This document shows, in pieces, positions 9,023 through 17,511 of a stretch of DNA of 64,000 nt (within the stretch, counting starts at the first letter, position 1; each line of letters starts with the position of its first letter). Source of the DNA: an uncultured Clostridia bacterium (GTDB lineage: Bacteria; Bacillota; Clostridia; Oscillospirales; Acutalibacteraceae). The notes beneath the pieces are model-generated. The model was not told where the DNA came from. It did no database searches and saw only the letters and a program-made list of their open reading frames with translations. The stretch lies in contig CANQPS010000007.1 in the NCBI GenBank assembly GCA_947625785.1, forward strand, positions 59,525 to 123,524. Reading direction: 5' to 3'. The translations under genes were made by a program, and so were the position numbers.

Positions 9023-9115
9023 CTATGTTTCGTATGTTTTTGGCAAAATCTGAGATTTTTGGCATATTTACTAAAATTATATGTATTTTTAGTTTATATA
9101 AATATCAATACAAAC

Positions 9116-9145
9116 AAAAATACTCAATTTGATTTGAGTATTTTT
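9116..9145 (-). terminator. Hairpin with A/T flanks, possible terminator of dockerin gene
   Basis: 12-bp stem (9116-9127 with 9134-9145), 6-base loop. T-rich flanks occur on both strands, so direction is ambiguous. The only transcript expected to reach it is the minus-strand dockerin gene. Confidence 0.5.
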
Positions 9146-9247
9146 TATAGTACTATTTAGATTTATAGAAACCAAGGTCAATATTTATATGCTTGTTTCC
9201 AAAAACTTTTTGGAAAGTTAGGACAATAAAATTAAATTATAATAACG

Positions 9248-9293
9248 AAACTTTCCCTATGATATTTTAAAATATCATAGGGAAAGTTTTTTT
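9248..9293. terminator. 42-bp perfect palindrome with T-run on plus strand
   Basis: Arms 9248-9268 and 9269-9289 are exact reverse complements with no loop. A T-run follows on the plus strand, although the upstream gene reads on the minus strand. It may serve the dockerin gene as a strong hairpin or terminate an unseen plus-strand transcript. Confidence 0.55.
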
Positions 9294-9318
9294 ATTTACA
9301 GTAATATCCAACAGGTAT

Positions 9319-10755
9319 TTAGTTGGTTTTTTGACTTATAAGAAGTAAGTCCTTATTATTTATAGAACCGTTTTGGTCCATATCGGCAGATATTATTGAG
9401 CAATCTGATAGGACAGTTTCATTTAGTAAATATGACATTAGAGTGTTTATATCATTAGAGTTAATATTTCCTTCGCCTGTAATATCGCCATATATAATAG
9501 TATAATAAATATATTTCTGATTAGTATTTTTATTATTGAAGGTAAAGGTGAATCCTGTACCTATTTTTCCGGAAGTGACAGATTTATTATTATGATTTAT
9601 AACAGATAATTGGTAATTACTGTTTATACTTTTTTTAAAAGCAGCTATTGTAGTACCTTGTGGAATATTAGTTATATAATTTTTATTTATAGAGTAAAGT
9701 CTGTCTATAAATATATTATTGTTATTATTATTATTATTATAGTTCTGAGAAATATGGGTATTGCTTTGAGTATTATTGGAACTATCTTGTGTATTATTTT
9801 TACTGCTGCTATTATTAATACTGCTTGTATTTGTGACAGTGCTGCTGTTATCAGGTTCTGTAATTGGATTATCAGATATGTTATATAAATCGAAATACTC
9901 TGTATAATATTTGATATTATCCGTTGTGAGTATATATAACAATCCGTTATATATTATTGAACATATATTAAAATTCATTTCTAATTCGTGGATTACATTA
10001 TAGTTTTCATCGGTTATATATACAATATTATTTTTAAAAAATGCGTATCCGTTATCCGTTTTTACAGCATTGTCATCGATTTTAATTAAATATTCTATAT
10101 TATCGCTGTCATAATAGTAAACATTGTTACCAATAATACAAATATTTTCAGTCAGATACAGAACTTTGCCGCTTGATGAAAAATTCTGATACTTTTTAGT
10201 TTCATAGGTTTCAAGATTAGTACAATGTAGACTTGTATTTTCTTTAATAAGCAATAATTCGCCATCGGATATAATGCTATTAATTCCACTTGCTATATTG
10301 ATACTTTTTGATGAATTATTTTCCATATTGTAAATAATAACTTCACTTGTATTATTTTTTACATAGGCGAATGTATTTTGGCTTATAGGTGTAAAGTTGC
10401 CTAATCTATCGTAATCAATGTCTAAGTCTGTTATGGAGATACTATTTTGTACTTGAGTTGTAAAGGAGTAAGTATATATAGTATTTTCATTCATAGAAGT
10501 TGATACAACACAAAAAATCGTATCATAATACAAATAAACACCTACGCCATTTCCTTTTACGGAAAAAATAATATTATCTGTATTATCAGCCGAAAATATA
10601 TTAGTGGTACCATTATTAGAGTTAAAAATATAATATTGATTATCGTAGAAGAAATAGTCAGTTACATTTGTATACGCCAAAACGCTCTTAGATTGTGTTA
10701 TATATACTGAAATCAGAACCGAAAGGATTAAAATTATCGAGAAAAATTTTTTCAA
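9319..10755 (-). CDS. Secreted protein with C-terminal type I dockerin module
   Basis: A 478-residue protein starting at TTG 10755, with GGGAG 10 bases upstream. Residues 1-27 are a signal peptide. Residues about 28-300 contain repeated short beta-rich segments with YYxxN and IxxT patterns, which may be a beta-propeller; I do not recognise the family. Residues about 300-350 form an Asn/Ser/Thr linker with poly-Asn coded by an AAT tract. The final ~65 residues carry two F-hand calcium loops, GDITGEGNINSND and ADMDQNGSINNKD, each followed by a Leu-rich helix, which is the type I dockerin pattern. Dockerins bind cohesins on scaffoldins, so the protein is probably displayed on, or part of, a cellulosome- or amylosome-like complex. 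No cohesin or scaffoldin is in the window. Confidence 0.8.
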   Translation of the reverse strand: MKKFFSIILILSVLISVYITQSKSVLAYTNVTDYFFYDNQYYIFNSNNGTTNIFSADNTDNIIFSVKGNGVGVYLYYDTIFCVVSTSMNENTIYTYSFTTQVQNSISITDLDIDYDRLGNFTPISQNTFAYVKNNTSEVIIYNMENNSSKSINIASGINSIISDGELLLIKENTSLHCTNLETYETKKYQNFSSSGKVLYLTENICIIGNNVYYYDSDNIEYLIKIDDNAVKTDNGYAFFKNNIVYITDENYNVIHELEMNFNICSIIYNGLLYILTTDNIKYYTEYFDLYNISDNPITEPDNSSTVTNTSSINNSSSKNNTQDSSNNTQSNTHISQNYNNNNNNNNIFIDRLYSINKNYITNIPQGTTIAAFKKSINSNYQLSVINHNNKSVTSGKIGTGFTFTFNNKNTNQKYIYYTIIYGDITGEGNINSNDINTLMSYLLNETVLSDCSIISADMDQNGSINNKDLLLISQKTN

Positions 10756-10860
10756 TATTTAGAACTCCCTTATTTTTAGACAAAAGGTTTATATTTATGA
10801 CAAAATTTTTTCTAAGTATACATTAGATTTATTTTTTAAACGATATATTCCACTAAAAGA

Positions 10861-10889
10861 CAAAAAGCAAGGCTTTTAAAGCCCTGCTT
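10861..10889 (-). terminator. Terminator of rpsT
   Basis: On the minus strand an 11-bp stem with one G-U pair (10879-10889 with 10865-10875) followed by a T-run. It lies 30 bases after the stop codon. Confidence 0.85.
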
Positions 10890-10920
10890 ACAGTTCTAAT
10901 ATAATAATGTATTGAAAATA

Positions 10921-11181
10921 TTATACTGCTTTGTTCATCTTACGAGCAAGTGCTGACTTTCTTCTTGCAGCAGTATTTTTGTGCATAAGACCCTTTGCGG
11001 CAGCCTTGTCTATGCTCTTTATAGCAGCGTTTACAGTAGCAGCCATATCCTCGCTTTTTGTTTCAATAGCAACAGCGGCTTTTTTGATAGAAGTTTTTAA
11101 AGCGGAATTTTGAGCTTTATTTCTTGCAGTTTTTGTAGCAATAACTTTTACACGCTTTTTTGCAGATTTTATGTTTGGCAT
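10921..11181 (-). CDS. rpsT: Small ribosomal subunit protein S20
   Basis: An 86-residue basic, Ala/Lys-rich helical protein starting MPNIKSAKKRV, which is diagnostic for S20. It binds 16S rRNA in the 30S subunit. I took ATG 11181 because AGGAGGTG lies just upstream; the longer frame to 11214 includes the leader. It is monocistronic with a minus-strand promoter TTGATT (11243-11248)/TATTAT (11220-11225), 17-base spacing, and its own terminator. Codon use is that of a highly expressed gene. Confidence 0.97.
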   Translation of the reverse strand: MPNIKSAKKRVKVIATKTARNKAQNSALKTSIKKAAVAIETKSEDMAATVNAAIKSIDKAAAKGLMHKNTAARRKSALARKMNKAV

Positions 11182-11219
11182 AGTTACACCTCCTAATTGC
11201 ACATAGTTTAACATTCATA

Positions 11220-11248
11220 ATAATAACATAACTCGTTTTAGAAATCAA
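11220..11248 (-). promoter_or_regulatory. Promoter of rpsT
   Basis: TTGATT-17-TATTAT on the minus strand, about 40 bases before the ATG. Confidence 0.65.
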
Positions 11249-11366
11249 CAGTTTTTTTAAAAAATTTTAAAATTTGGATTTATGTATTTTTTATGGCAGC
11301 CGAAATTTTATTGTGTTGAAAAACTTATAATATTATGATAATATGATTTTAAAGAGGTGTTAAAAA

Positions 11367-11729
11367 ATGAAAATTAATGAAATAGTTGATTTAGTGTGTG
11401 CATCAAAGCTAAATGATATTAATAATGATATTGATTTTAAATTAGCAATAGCGAGTGATACTGTTGCAGATGTAACAGCGTTTGATAACAATGATGTCAT
11501 ATTAGTAACAGGAAAAGCTGATATTTCTATAATAAAAGCAGCTGAACTGATGAATATTGATTGTATTATTTTATCAAGGGGAAAAGTTGCAGATGTTTCA
11601 GTAATAGATATTGCTACAAATAAAGGAATATCATTATTAAGGTCGAAGTACGGAACATTTACAATATGCGGTTTATTATATGAGAACGGGATTAGAGGAG
11701 GAATGTCCTCGTCTTTATTAAACTTTTAA
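11367..11729 (+). CDS. DRTGG-domain protein
   Basis: A 120-residue single-domain protein of the DRTGG type: begins MKINEIVDLV, has the SDTVADVTAF turn, a LVTGKADISIIKAAELM segment, and ends with the conserved LYENGIRGG. DRTGG domains are thought to be ligand-binding regulatory modules related to the N-terminus of phosphotransacetylase; free-standing copies often lie near hydrogenase or regulatory genes in Clostridia. Here it precedes a VanR-like regulator by 9 bases and is probably co-transcribed with it. A GAGGTG site precedes the ATG. Function is unknown. Confidence 0.7.
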   Translation: MKINEIVDLVCASKLNDINNDIDFKLAIASDTVADVTAFDNNDVILVTGKADISIIKAAELMNIDCIILSRGKVADVSVIDIATNKGISLLRSKYGTFTICGLLYENGIRGGMSSSLLNF

Positions 11730-11738
11730 GGTGTTAAT

Positions 11739-12443
11739 ATGAGTGAAAATATATTAGTTGTAGATGATGAGTGTGAAATTGCGGATTTGGTTGAGTTGTA
11801 CTTGAAAAATGAAAACTTTAAGGTGTTCAAGTATTATAATGCTAAAGAGGCTCTAAAATGTATAGAAAATGAAAATATAGATTTAGCGGTATTAGATGTT
11901 ATGCTGCCGGATATAAATGGATTTCAGATTTGCCAAATAATAAGACAAAAATATAATTATCCTATAATTATGCTTACTGCCAAATCTCAAGAAATAGATA
12001 AAATAACAGGTTTAACATTAGGTGCAGATGATTATATAACAAAGCCATTTTTACCATTAGAATTAGTGGCAAGAGTAAAGGCACAGTTAAGACGCTATAA
12101 AAGGTATAATATAGGAGGTGTCGAAAATAAAGAAGAAAAAAGTATTATTACAGTATCAGGTATTGTTATAAATACCAAAACTCACGAATGTACACTTAAT
12201 GAAAAGCCCTTAACACTGACACCGACAGAGTTTTCGATTTTGCGTATTTTATGTGAGCAAAGAGGTAATGTCGTAAGTGCAGAGGATTTATTTCATCAAA
12301 TATGGGGAGATGAATACTTTACAAAAAATAATAATACTATTACAGTACATATAAGGCATATAAGGGAGAAGATGGGTGATAGTTTTGACGAGCCTAAATA
12401 TATAAAGACTGTTTGGGGGATAGGTTATAAAATTGGGAACTAA
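11739..12443 (+). CDS. OmpR/VanR-type response regulator
   Basis: A 234-residue regulator. The N-terminal receiver has the acidic pair VDDE, the phospho-acceptor Asp in VLDVMLPD (about residue 53) and Lys in TKPFLPLE. The C-terminal winged-helix DNA-binding domain (about 140-232) ends with the VKTVWGIGYKIG beta hairpin. Best family fit is VanR/OmpR. It overlaps the sensor kinase gene by 11 bases. The nearby VanY-like carboxypeptidase is the obvious candidate target. No vanHAX ligase genes are present, so vancomycin resistance should not be inferred. Confidence 0.92.
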   Translation: MSENILVVDDECEIADLVELYLKNENFKVFKYYNAKEALKCIENENIDLAVLDVMLPDINGFQICQIIRQKYNYPIIMLTAKSQEIDKITGLTLGADDYITKPFLPLELVARVKAQLRRYKRYNIGGVENKEEKSIITVSGIVINTKTHECTLNEKPLTLTPTEFSILRILCEQRGNVVSAEDLFHQIWGDEYFTKNNNTITVHIRHIREKMGDSFDEPKYIKTVWGIGYKIGN

Positions 12444-13596
12444 AATATTAAAATTTTTATCGTTTATCTGTAAAGTAATCAAATTTTTATTAATTTTTAC
12501 TTTTAGTATGTTATTTATTTGTGTAGGACTTTTTATAATATATAGAACATCGGGTTATGAAATTTATTTATGGATACAAAATCATTTGATGTATGTAGAA
12601 ATTTATTATGATTCATATGGAAATATGGTCAGAGCCTTTGTGCCAAATTGGAATAATATTATAGTTTTGTCACTTTTTATTGTGTTGGTAATGATAGCAC
12701 TTATGATATTGTTTACTATGATATCATCAATTATTTCTTCAAATCGAAAAATCAAAAAATCCATTAAAGAATCTGCTGTAATGATACATACATATATGTC
12801 AGAGGAAAACAAAGAAATTACAGATGTTTTTCCAAGCAAATATGCGGCTATTTCCGAACAGATGCTTGAAATTAAGTCAAGTATAATGAAAAAGGAACAA
12901 ATTTTAAAAGATGAGGCAGCAAGCAAAGATAATTTAATTGCATATTTGGCACACGATTTAAAAACACCATTAACTTCTGTTATAGGATATTTGAGTTTAC
13001 TTGATGAAGTTCCGGATATGCCTTTGGAGCAAAGAGAAAAATATACTAAAATATCCCTTGACAAAGCACATAGACTTGAAAAATTAATAAATGAATTTTT
13101 CGAGATAACACGCTATAATTTACAGCAAATAACTCTTGAAAAAGAACCCACGGATATTTCATATATGCTTGTCCAGATGACAGATGAATTTTATCCTATA
13201 CTTAAAGAAAATAATAATACAATTTTATTGCATACATATAAAAATGAAAGTATAATTGCAAATGTTGATTCTATGAAATTAGCAAGAGTTTTTAATAATA
13301 TTCTAAAAAATGCTATTGCTTATAGTTATCCGGATACCGAAATAGATATAAAGCTCTTTAAGGAAAATAACTTTGTACGAATTTTATTTCAAAATAAAGG
13401 AAATACTATTCCGGAACATAAATTAGAGTCTATATTTGAAAAATTTTATCGTCTTGATGAGGCCCGTACATCTAATACGGGAGGTGCAGGTTTAGGATTA
13501 GCTATTGCAAAAGAAATAGTAGCACTGCATAATGGTACTATTACGGCAACAAGTAAAGATAATATAACTGTATTTACAGTAACTTTACCGTTGTAA
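12433..13596 (+). CDS. VanS-like membrane sensor histidine kinase
   Basis: A 387-residue kinase starting at TTG 12433, with GGGGGATAGG about 8 bases upstream inside the regulator gene. Two transmembrane segments (about residues 10-35 and 75-100) enclose a short extracellular loop of about 40 residues. Next come a HAMP-like linker, the H box LAHDLKTPLTSV (phospho-His about 175), the N box NILKNAIAYS, and the G boxes GAGLGLAIAK near the C-terminus. All catalytic motifs are intact. It probably senses envelope stress or cell-wall antibiotics by analogy with VanS; this is inference. Confidence 0.92.
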   Translation: MGTKILKFLSFICKVIKFLLIFTFSMLFICVGLFIIYRTSGYEIYLWIQNHLMYVEIYYDSYGNMVRAFVPNWNNIIVLSLFIVLVMIALMILFTMISSIISSNRKIKKSIKESAVMIHTYMSEENKEITDVFPSKYAAISEQMLEIKSSIMKKEQILKDEAASKDNLIAYLAHDLKTPLTSVIGYLSLLDEVPDMPLEQREKYTKISLDKAHRLEKLINEFFEITRYNLQQITLEKEPTDISYMLVQMTDEFYPILKENNNTILLHTYKNESIIANVDSMKLARVFNNILKNAIAYSYPDTEIDIKLFKENNFVRILFQNKGNTIPEHKLESIFEKFYRLDEARTSNTGGAGLGLAIAKEIVALHNGTITATSKDNITVFTVTLPL

Positions 13597-13663
13597 ATTT
13601 AGTGAAATATAAATGATTTCTTAATCTTTTCTTAGGAAATATTAAACTTTATTTTAAAGGATA

Positions 13664-13707
13664 AAAGGCTCTGACTTGATATAATTGTATCAAGTTAAGA
13701 GCTTTTT
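13664..13707 (+). terminator. Terminator/attenuator between sensor kinase and vanY
   Basis: A two-part stem (13668-13672 with 13698-13702; 13674-13681 with 13688-13695) followed by five T, ending only about 8 bases before the vanY ribosome site. It either ends the kinase message or works as a leader attenuator for vanY. Confidence 0.75.
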
Positions 13708-13730
13708 AATATTTGGAGATGTTTATAACG

Positions 13731-14420
13731 ATGATAAAAAGTAAAAATGTATTTATGAGTATTTGTATATTATTTGTTATATTATCCAACTTAATCGTAT
13801 ACACAACAAGCTGCGGTAATAATGGCGAAAATATAGAACATTATGTAGCTAATAATCAGGTTAATGAATGGAATTTAATTTTAGTAAATAAATGGAATCC
13901 AATACCGGATTATTATAAATTCAATTTAATAGAATTATCAGACGGTAATGCAGTTGATGAAAGAATTTATTCCGAATTACAAAGAATGTTTGACGATATG
14001 GAAGCAGACGGACTTATACCTTGCATATCATCATCTTACAGAACAACCGATATACAACAGCAATATCTTGATGAAAAAATAGCTGAATATAAGTCAAGCG
14101 GATATGGTGACAGAAAAGCCAAAGAATTAGCAGAAAAATGGGTTGCACCGCCTAAGACAAGTGAACACGAAATAGGTATTGCAGTGGATATTACTACAAA
14201 AGACAGAACCGTACAAGATGCGTCTTATATATGGAATTGGCTCAATAAAAATGCTTATAAATATGGATTTATCCTGAGATATCCACAAGATAAGGAAGAA
14301 ATCACAGGTGTTATGTATGAGGCTTGGCATTATAGGTATGTCGGTAAAGATGCCGCAAAAGATATGTTTGAAAGTGGACTTTGTTTAGAAGAATACCTTA
14401 GTAATCAAGATAATAAGTAA
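13731..14420 (+). CDS. VanY-family D-alanyl-D-alanine carboxypeptidase
   Basis: A 229-residue exported peptidase. The N-terminus is a hydrophobic signal/anchor, with a Cys in TTSCG that could be a weak lipobox. The catalytic domain has the VanY/DacB zinc motifs SSSYRT, SEHEIGIAVD (His and Asp ligands) and EAWHYRYVG (catalytic Glu and His ligand). It removes terminal D-Ala from peptidoglycan stems. I chose ATG 13731 (GGAG 12 bases upstream) over TTG 13713, which overlaps the ribosome site. It lies directly after the VanRS-like pair, which probably controls it. Confidence 0.9.
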   Translation: MIKSKNVFMSICILFVILSNLIVYTTSCGNNGENIEHYVANNQVNEWNLILVNKWNPIPDYYKFNLIELSDGNAVDERIYSELQRMFDDMEADGLIPCISSSYRTTDIQQQYLDEKIAEYKSSGYGDRKAKELAEKWVAPPKTSEHEIGIAVDITTKDRTVQDASYIWNWLNKNAYKYGFILRYPQDKEEITGVMYEAWHYRYVGKDAAKDMFESGLCLEEYLSNQDNK

Positions 14421-14462
14421 TTCCACATATATTTAGGAAGAAGATACAATAGATTAAAGTGA

Positions 14463-14491
14463 CAGAATAAGTTTTTAATAAACTTATTCTG
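14463..14491. terminator. Bidirectional terminator between vanY and tcdA
   Basis: 12-bp perfect stem (14463-14474 with 14480-14491), 5-base loop, overlapping the 3' end of tcdA. The T-rich tail is weak on both strands. Confidence 0.65.
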
Positions 14492-15224
14492 TTGCTTTAT
14501 TTGTGATTAAATCTTTTATAACTTCGCCGGCAATTATTAATCCCGCTGCTGCCGGAACAAATGATGTACTGCCCGGTGTTTGATGAATTTTCTTATTTAT
14601 TGTATCTTCACATAACAAGTCATAATTTACCGTTGGCGTCAGAGGTTGTTCTTTTGAATAAACAACCTTTAATTTTTTAATACCGCGTTTTTTAAGTTCA
14701 TATCTCATAACCTTTGCCAATGGACATACGCTTGTTTTATATATATCAGAAACTTCAAGAGCTGTTGGATTTAATTTATTTCCGGTACCCATACAGCTTA
14801 TAATAGGTGTATTTGATGAATCTGCCTGTAAAACAAGTTGAATTTTACTTGTTACAGTATCAATAGCATCTACTATATAATCATATTGACTAAAATCGAA
14901 TTTATCTGCATTTTCCGGGGTGTAAAACATTTTATATGTTCTTATATTTATATCAGGATTTATGTCAAATATGCGTTCTTCTGCAGCATCAACTTTATAT
15001 TGACCAATAGTTTTTGTAGCTGCATATATTTGCCGATTGATATTTGTTAAAGAAATTTTATCATTATCTATTATATCAATATTACCTATACCACCTCGGA
15101 CAAGTGCTTCAATGGCATATCCTCCAACTCCTCCTGCACCAAATACTGCGACTTTTGATTTTGAAAGTATATCCATTGAATTTTTACCTAATAGCATTTC
15201 AGTTCTTGTAAATCTGTTTAACAT
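14484..15224 (-). CDS. tcdA: tRNA threonylcarbamoyladenosine dehydratase (ThiF/E1-like)
   Basis: A 246-residue E1-superfamily enzyme starting LNRFTRTEMLLG. The nucleotide-binding loop is VFGAGGVGGYAIEAL and the adenylation site TNINRQIYA; LVDAIDT-like IVDAIDTVTSK follows. TcdA uses ATP to cyclise t6A37 in tRNAs reading ANN codons to ct6A. Length and motif order match TcdA (about 240-270 residues) rather than ThiF or MoeB. The C-terminus ends GEVIKDLI, as in the family. It is a single gene, convergent with vanY. Confidence 0.9.
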   Translation of the reverse strand: MLNRFTRTEMLLGKNSMDILSKSKVAVFGAGGVGGYAIEALVRGGIGNIDIIDNDKISLTNINRQIYAATKTIGQYKVDAAEERIFDINPDINIRTYKMFYTPENADKFDFSQYDYIVDAIDTVTSKIQLVLQADSSNTPIISCMGTGNKLNPTALEVSDIYKTSVCPLAKVMRYELKKRGIKKLKVVYSKEQPLTPTVNYDLLCEDTINKKIHQTPGSTSFVPAAAGLIIAGEVIKDLITNKATE

Positions 15225-15440
15225 TTATATAAATCCTTTCCGATATTTCTATAATAATAAGAATTATATATTAATTTGGTATATATTTCAACTGTAAAAA
15301 GTGATTCTTGTGATTTGTAATTAAAGGGGATTGATATATTTGATTATGTATGATAAAATAAAATTCAATACAAATAAAAACCATTAGACATTTTCAAGAT
15401 TTTTGTAATAATTTGTTTTAATCAAGGAGATTTAATTTTT

Positions 15441-16277
15441 ATGAAAAGAGTAGTTACAATTCAAGATATTTCGTGTGTAGGTAAGTGTTCACTTACAGTT
15501 GCATTACCAATAATTTCCGCTATGGGTGTTGAAACATCAGTCATTCCGACAGCAGTTTTATCAACGCATACAATGTTCAAAAATTTTACTTTTAGAGATT
15601 TAACGCAGGATATAGTCCCTATATGTGAACATTGGAAAAATGAGGGTATTACATTTGATGCTATTTATACAGGTTATCTTGGTTCAAAAGAACAGCTTAT
15701 CATAGTATCAGATATGTTTGATAAATTTAAAACAGATAATAATTTAATAATAGTTGACCCTGTTATGGCAGATAACGGAAAACTGTATCCGGGATTTACA
15801 GAAGAATTTGCGAAGGATATGGCTAAACTTTGCGGAAAAGCTGATATAATACTTCCTAATTTAACAGAGGCATCATTTATGTTAGGTGTGGATTATGTTG
15901 GAAATAACTATGATAGGGACTATATAAAAAATATGCTGGTACAACTTACAAATTTAGGCTGCCGAAAATCAGCAATAACAGGTGTCAGCTTTGAGGAAGG
16001 TAAGGTTGGTATAATGGGTTACGATTCATTAACAAAAGAGTATTTTGAGTATTATAATGAATTGCAGCCTGTTTCATATCACGGTACAGGTGATATATTT
16101 GCGTCTGCCGTTGTGGGTGCTTTAATGAATGATTTTGATTTGTTAAACTCACTTAGAATTGGTGCGGATTATGTTGTAAGTTGTATTAAAAATACTATGA
16201 ATGATAATAATTCAAGATGGTATGGTGTAAATTTTGAGAAATCTATACCCGAGCTTATTGAAATGATAAAGAAATAA
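15441..16277 (+). CDS. pdxY: Pyridoxal/pyridoxamine kinase
   Basis: A 278-residue ribokinase-superfamily enzyme. Motifs: VVTIQDISCVGKCSL at the N-terminus (substrate lid), DPVMADNGKLY (anion/metal site), and the C-terminal STGD-equivalent YHGTGDIFASAVVG with the catalytic Asp. It phosphorylates B6 vitamers, supplying PLP for enzymes such as MetY and the aminotransferase in this window. PdxY versus the related ThiD/PdxK type cannot be fixed by eye. AAGGAG precedes the ATG. fabV follows 22 bases later, so they may be co-transcribed. Confidence 0.85.
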   Translation: MKRVVTIQDISCVGKCSLTVALPIISAMGVETSVIPTAVLSTHTMFKNFTFRDLTQDIVPICEHWKNEGITFDAIYTGYLGSKEQLIIVSDMFDKFKTDNNLIIVDPVMADNGKLYPGFTEEFAKDMAKLCGKADIILPNLTEASFMLGVDYVGNNYDRDYIKNMLVQLTNLGCRKSAITGVSFEEGKVGIMGYDSLTKEYFEYYNELQPVSYHGTGDIFASAVVGALMNDFDLLNSLRIGADYVVSCIKNTMNDNNSRWYGVNFEKSIPELIEMIKK

Positions 16278-16299
16278 TATAAGAAAGGTGATAATAATT

Positions 16300-17487
16300 A
16301 TGATAGTTAAGCCTAAAGTAAGAGGATATATTTGTACAACAGCACATTTTGAAGGCTGTAAAGCGTTGATACAACAACAAATAAATTATGTTAAATCACA
16401 GCCAAAACCTGTAAATGCACCGAAAAAAGTACTTGTTTTAGGTGCATCAATGGGATATGGTCTTGCATCAAGGATTGTTGCAGCATATTCCTGTGGTGCG
16501 TCAACATTAGGAGTTATATTTGATAAACAAGCAGACGGCAATAGAACAGCTACATCAGGTTGGTATAATACAGCGAGTTTTGAACAGATAGCAGCAGCAG
16601 ACGGATATTATGCAAAAACAATTAATGGTGATGCTTATTCAGATGCTGTTAAGAAACAAGTAATTGAAACTATAAAAAGAGATTTAGGTAAAGTTGATAT
16701 GGTGGTTTACAGCCTTGCTGCTCCAAGAAGAATGGATAAAGACGGTACACTATATACATCTGTACTGAAAACTGTTGGAGAAAGTTTTACAAATAAATCA
16801 ATCGACTTAAAAACAAATACTGTTTCGGAGGTTACGGTTGAGCCTGCAACAGAAGAAGAAATTTTTAGTACTGTTAAAGTTATGGGCGGAGAAGATTGGA
16901 AAGAATGGATTTCTGCATTAAAAAAAGCAAATGCCATAGAAGATAATGCGGTAACAGTTGCATATTCATATATAGGTCCAAGTATTACACACCCAATGTA
17001 CTTTGATGGGACTATTGGTAAAGCAAAGGAGCATTTACTTAATACATCAAAGGAAATTATAAATGAATTAGGAATAAATGCGTATATTTCGGTTAATAAG
17101 GCACTTGTTACTCAATCAAGTTCGGCTATTCCGATAGTACCGCTTTATATTTCCATATTATATAAAGTTATGAAAGAAAAGGGCAGTCACGAAGGCTGTA
17201 TTGAACAAATGTATAGACTTTTTGCCCAGAAATTATTTAATGGCGATAAAGTATTGGTTGATGAAAACAACCAAATTCGTCTTGATGACCTTGAAATGCA
17301 GCCGGATATTCAGAAAAAAGTTCTTGAACTATGGAATATAATTAGCAGCGAAAATATATATGAGTGTTCCGATATTGAAGGATACAAAAAGGATTTTTAC
17401 AATTTATTTGGTTTTGAGGTTGACGGTATAGACTATGATAAAGATATTGATGTTAATGTTTCTATAAATAGTATCAATAATATTTAA
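16300..17487 (+). CDS. fabV: Enoyl-ACP / trans-2-enoyl-CoA reductase, FabV/Ter type
   Basis: A 395-residue single-domain reductase of normal FabV length. Begins MIVKPKVRGYICTTAHP-like, with the NAD-binding GASMGYGLASR motif and the catalytic Tyr-x8-Lys in YFDGTIGKAK (about residue 230). It reduces the trans-2 double bond with NADH, either in fatty-acid elongation (FabV) or crotonyl-CoA reduction in butyrate formation (Ter). Sequence alone does not separate the two roles, and no other fab or butyrate genes are adjacent. ATG 16300 is preferred, as GTG 16288 overlaps the AAAGGTG site. Confidence 0.92.
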   Translation: MIVKPKVRGYICTTAHFEGCKALIQQQINYVKSQPKPVNAPKKVLVLGASMGYGLASRIVAAYSCGASTLGVIFDKQADGNRTATSGWYNTASFEQIAAADGYYAKTINGDAYSDAVKKQVIETIKRDLGKVDMVVYSLAAPRRMDKDGTLYTSVLKTVGESFTNKSIDLKTNTVSEVTVEPATEEEIFSTVKVMGGEDWKEWISALKKANAIEDNAVTVAYSYIGPSITHPMYFDGTIGKAKEHLLNTSKEIINELGINAYISVNKALVTQSSSAIPIVPLYISILYKVMKEKGSHEGCIEQMYRLFAQKLFNGDKVLVDENNQIRLDDLEMQPDIQKKVLELWNIISSENIYECSDIEGYKKDFYNLFGFEVDGIDYDKDIDVNVSINSINNI

Positions 17488-17511
17488 TATATTTTAAAAC
17501 GGTGAAATAGT

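Larger units (their letters stand above)
9023..9318. other. Intergenic region metY-dockerin gene
   Basis: Apart from the two hairpins listed separately (9116-9145 and 9248-9289) I see no gene here. 9146-9247 is AT-rich sequence with a short 'ccaaaaactttttgg' inverted repeat and no coding signal. Confidence 0.6.

Noticed and set aside
11739..14420. Vancomycin-resistance operon
   Set aside because: Only regulator, sensor and VanY-like peptidase are present; vanH, a ligase and vanX are absent, so resistance cannot be claimed.
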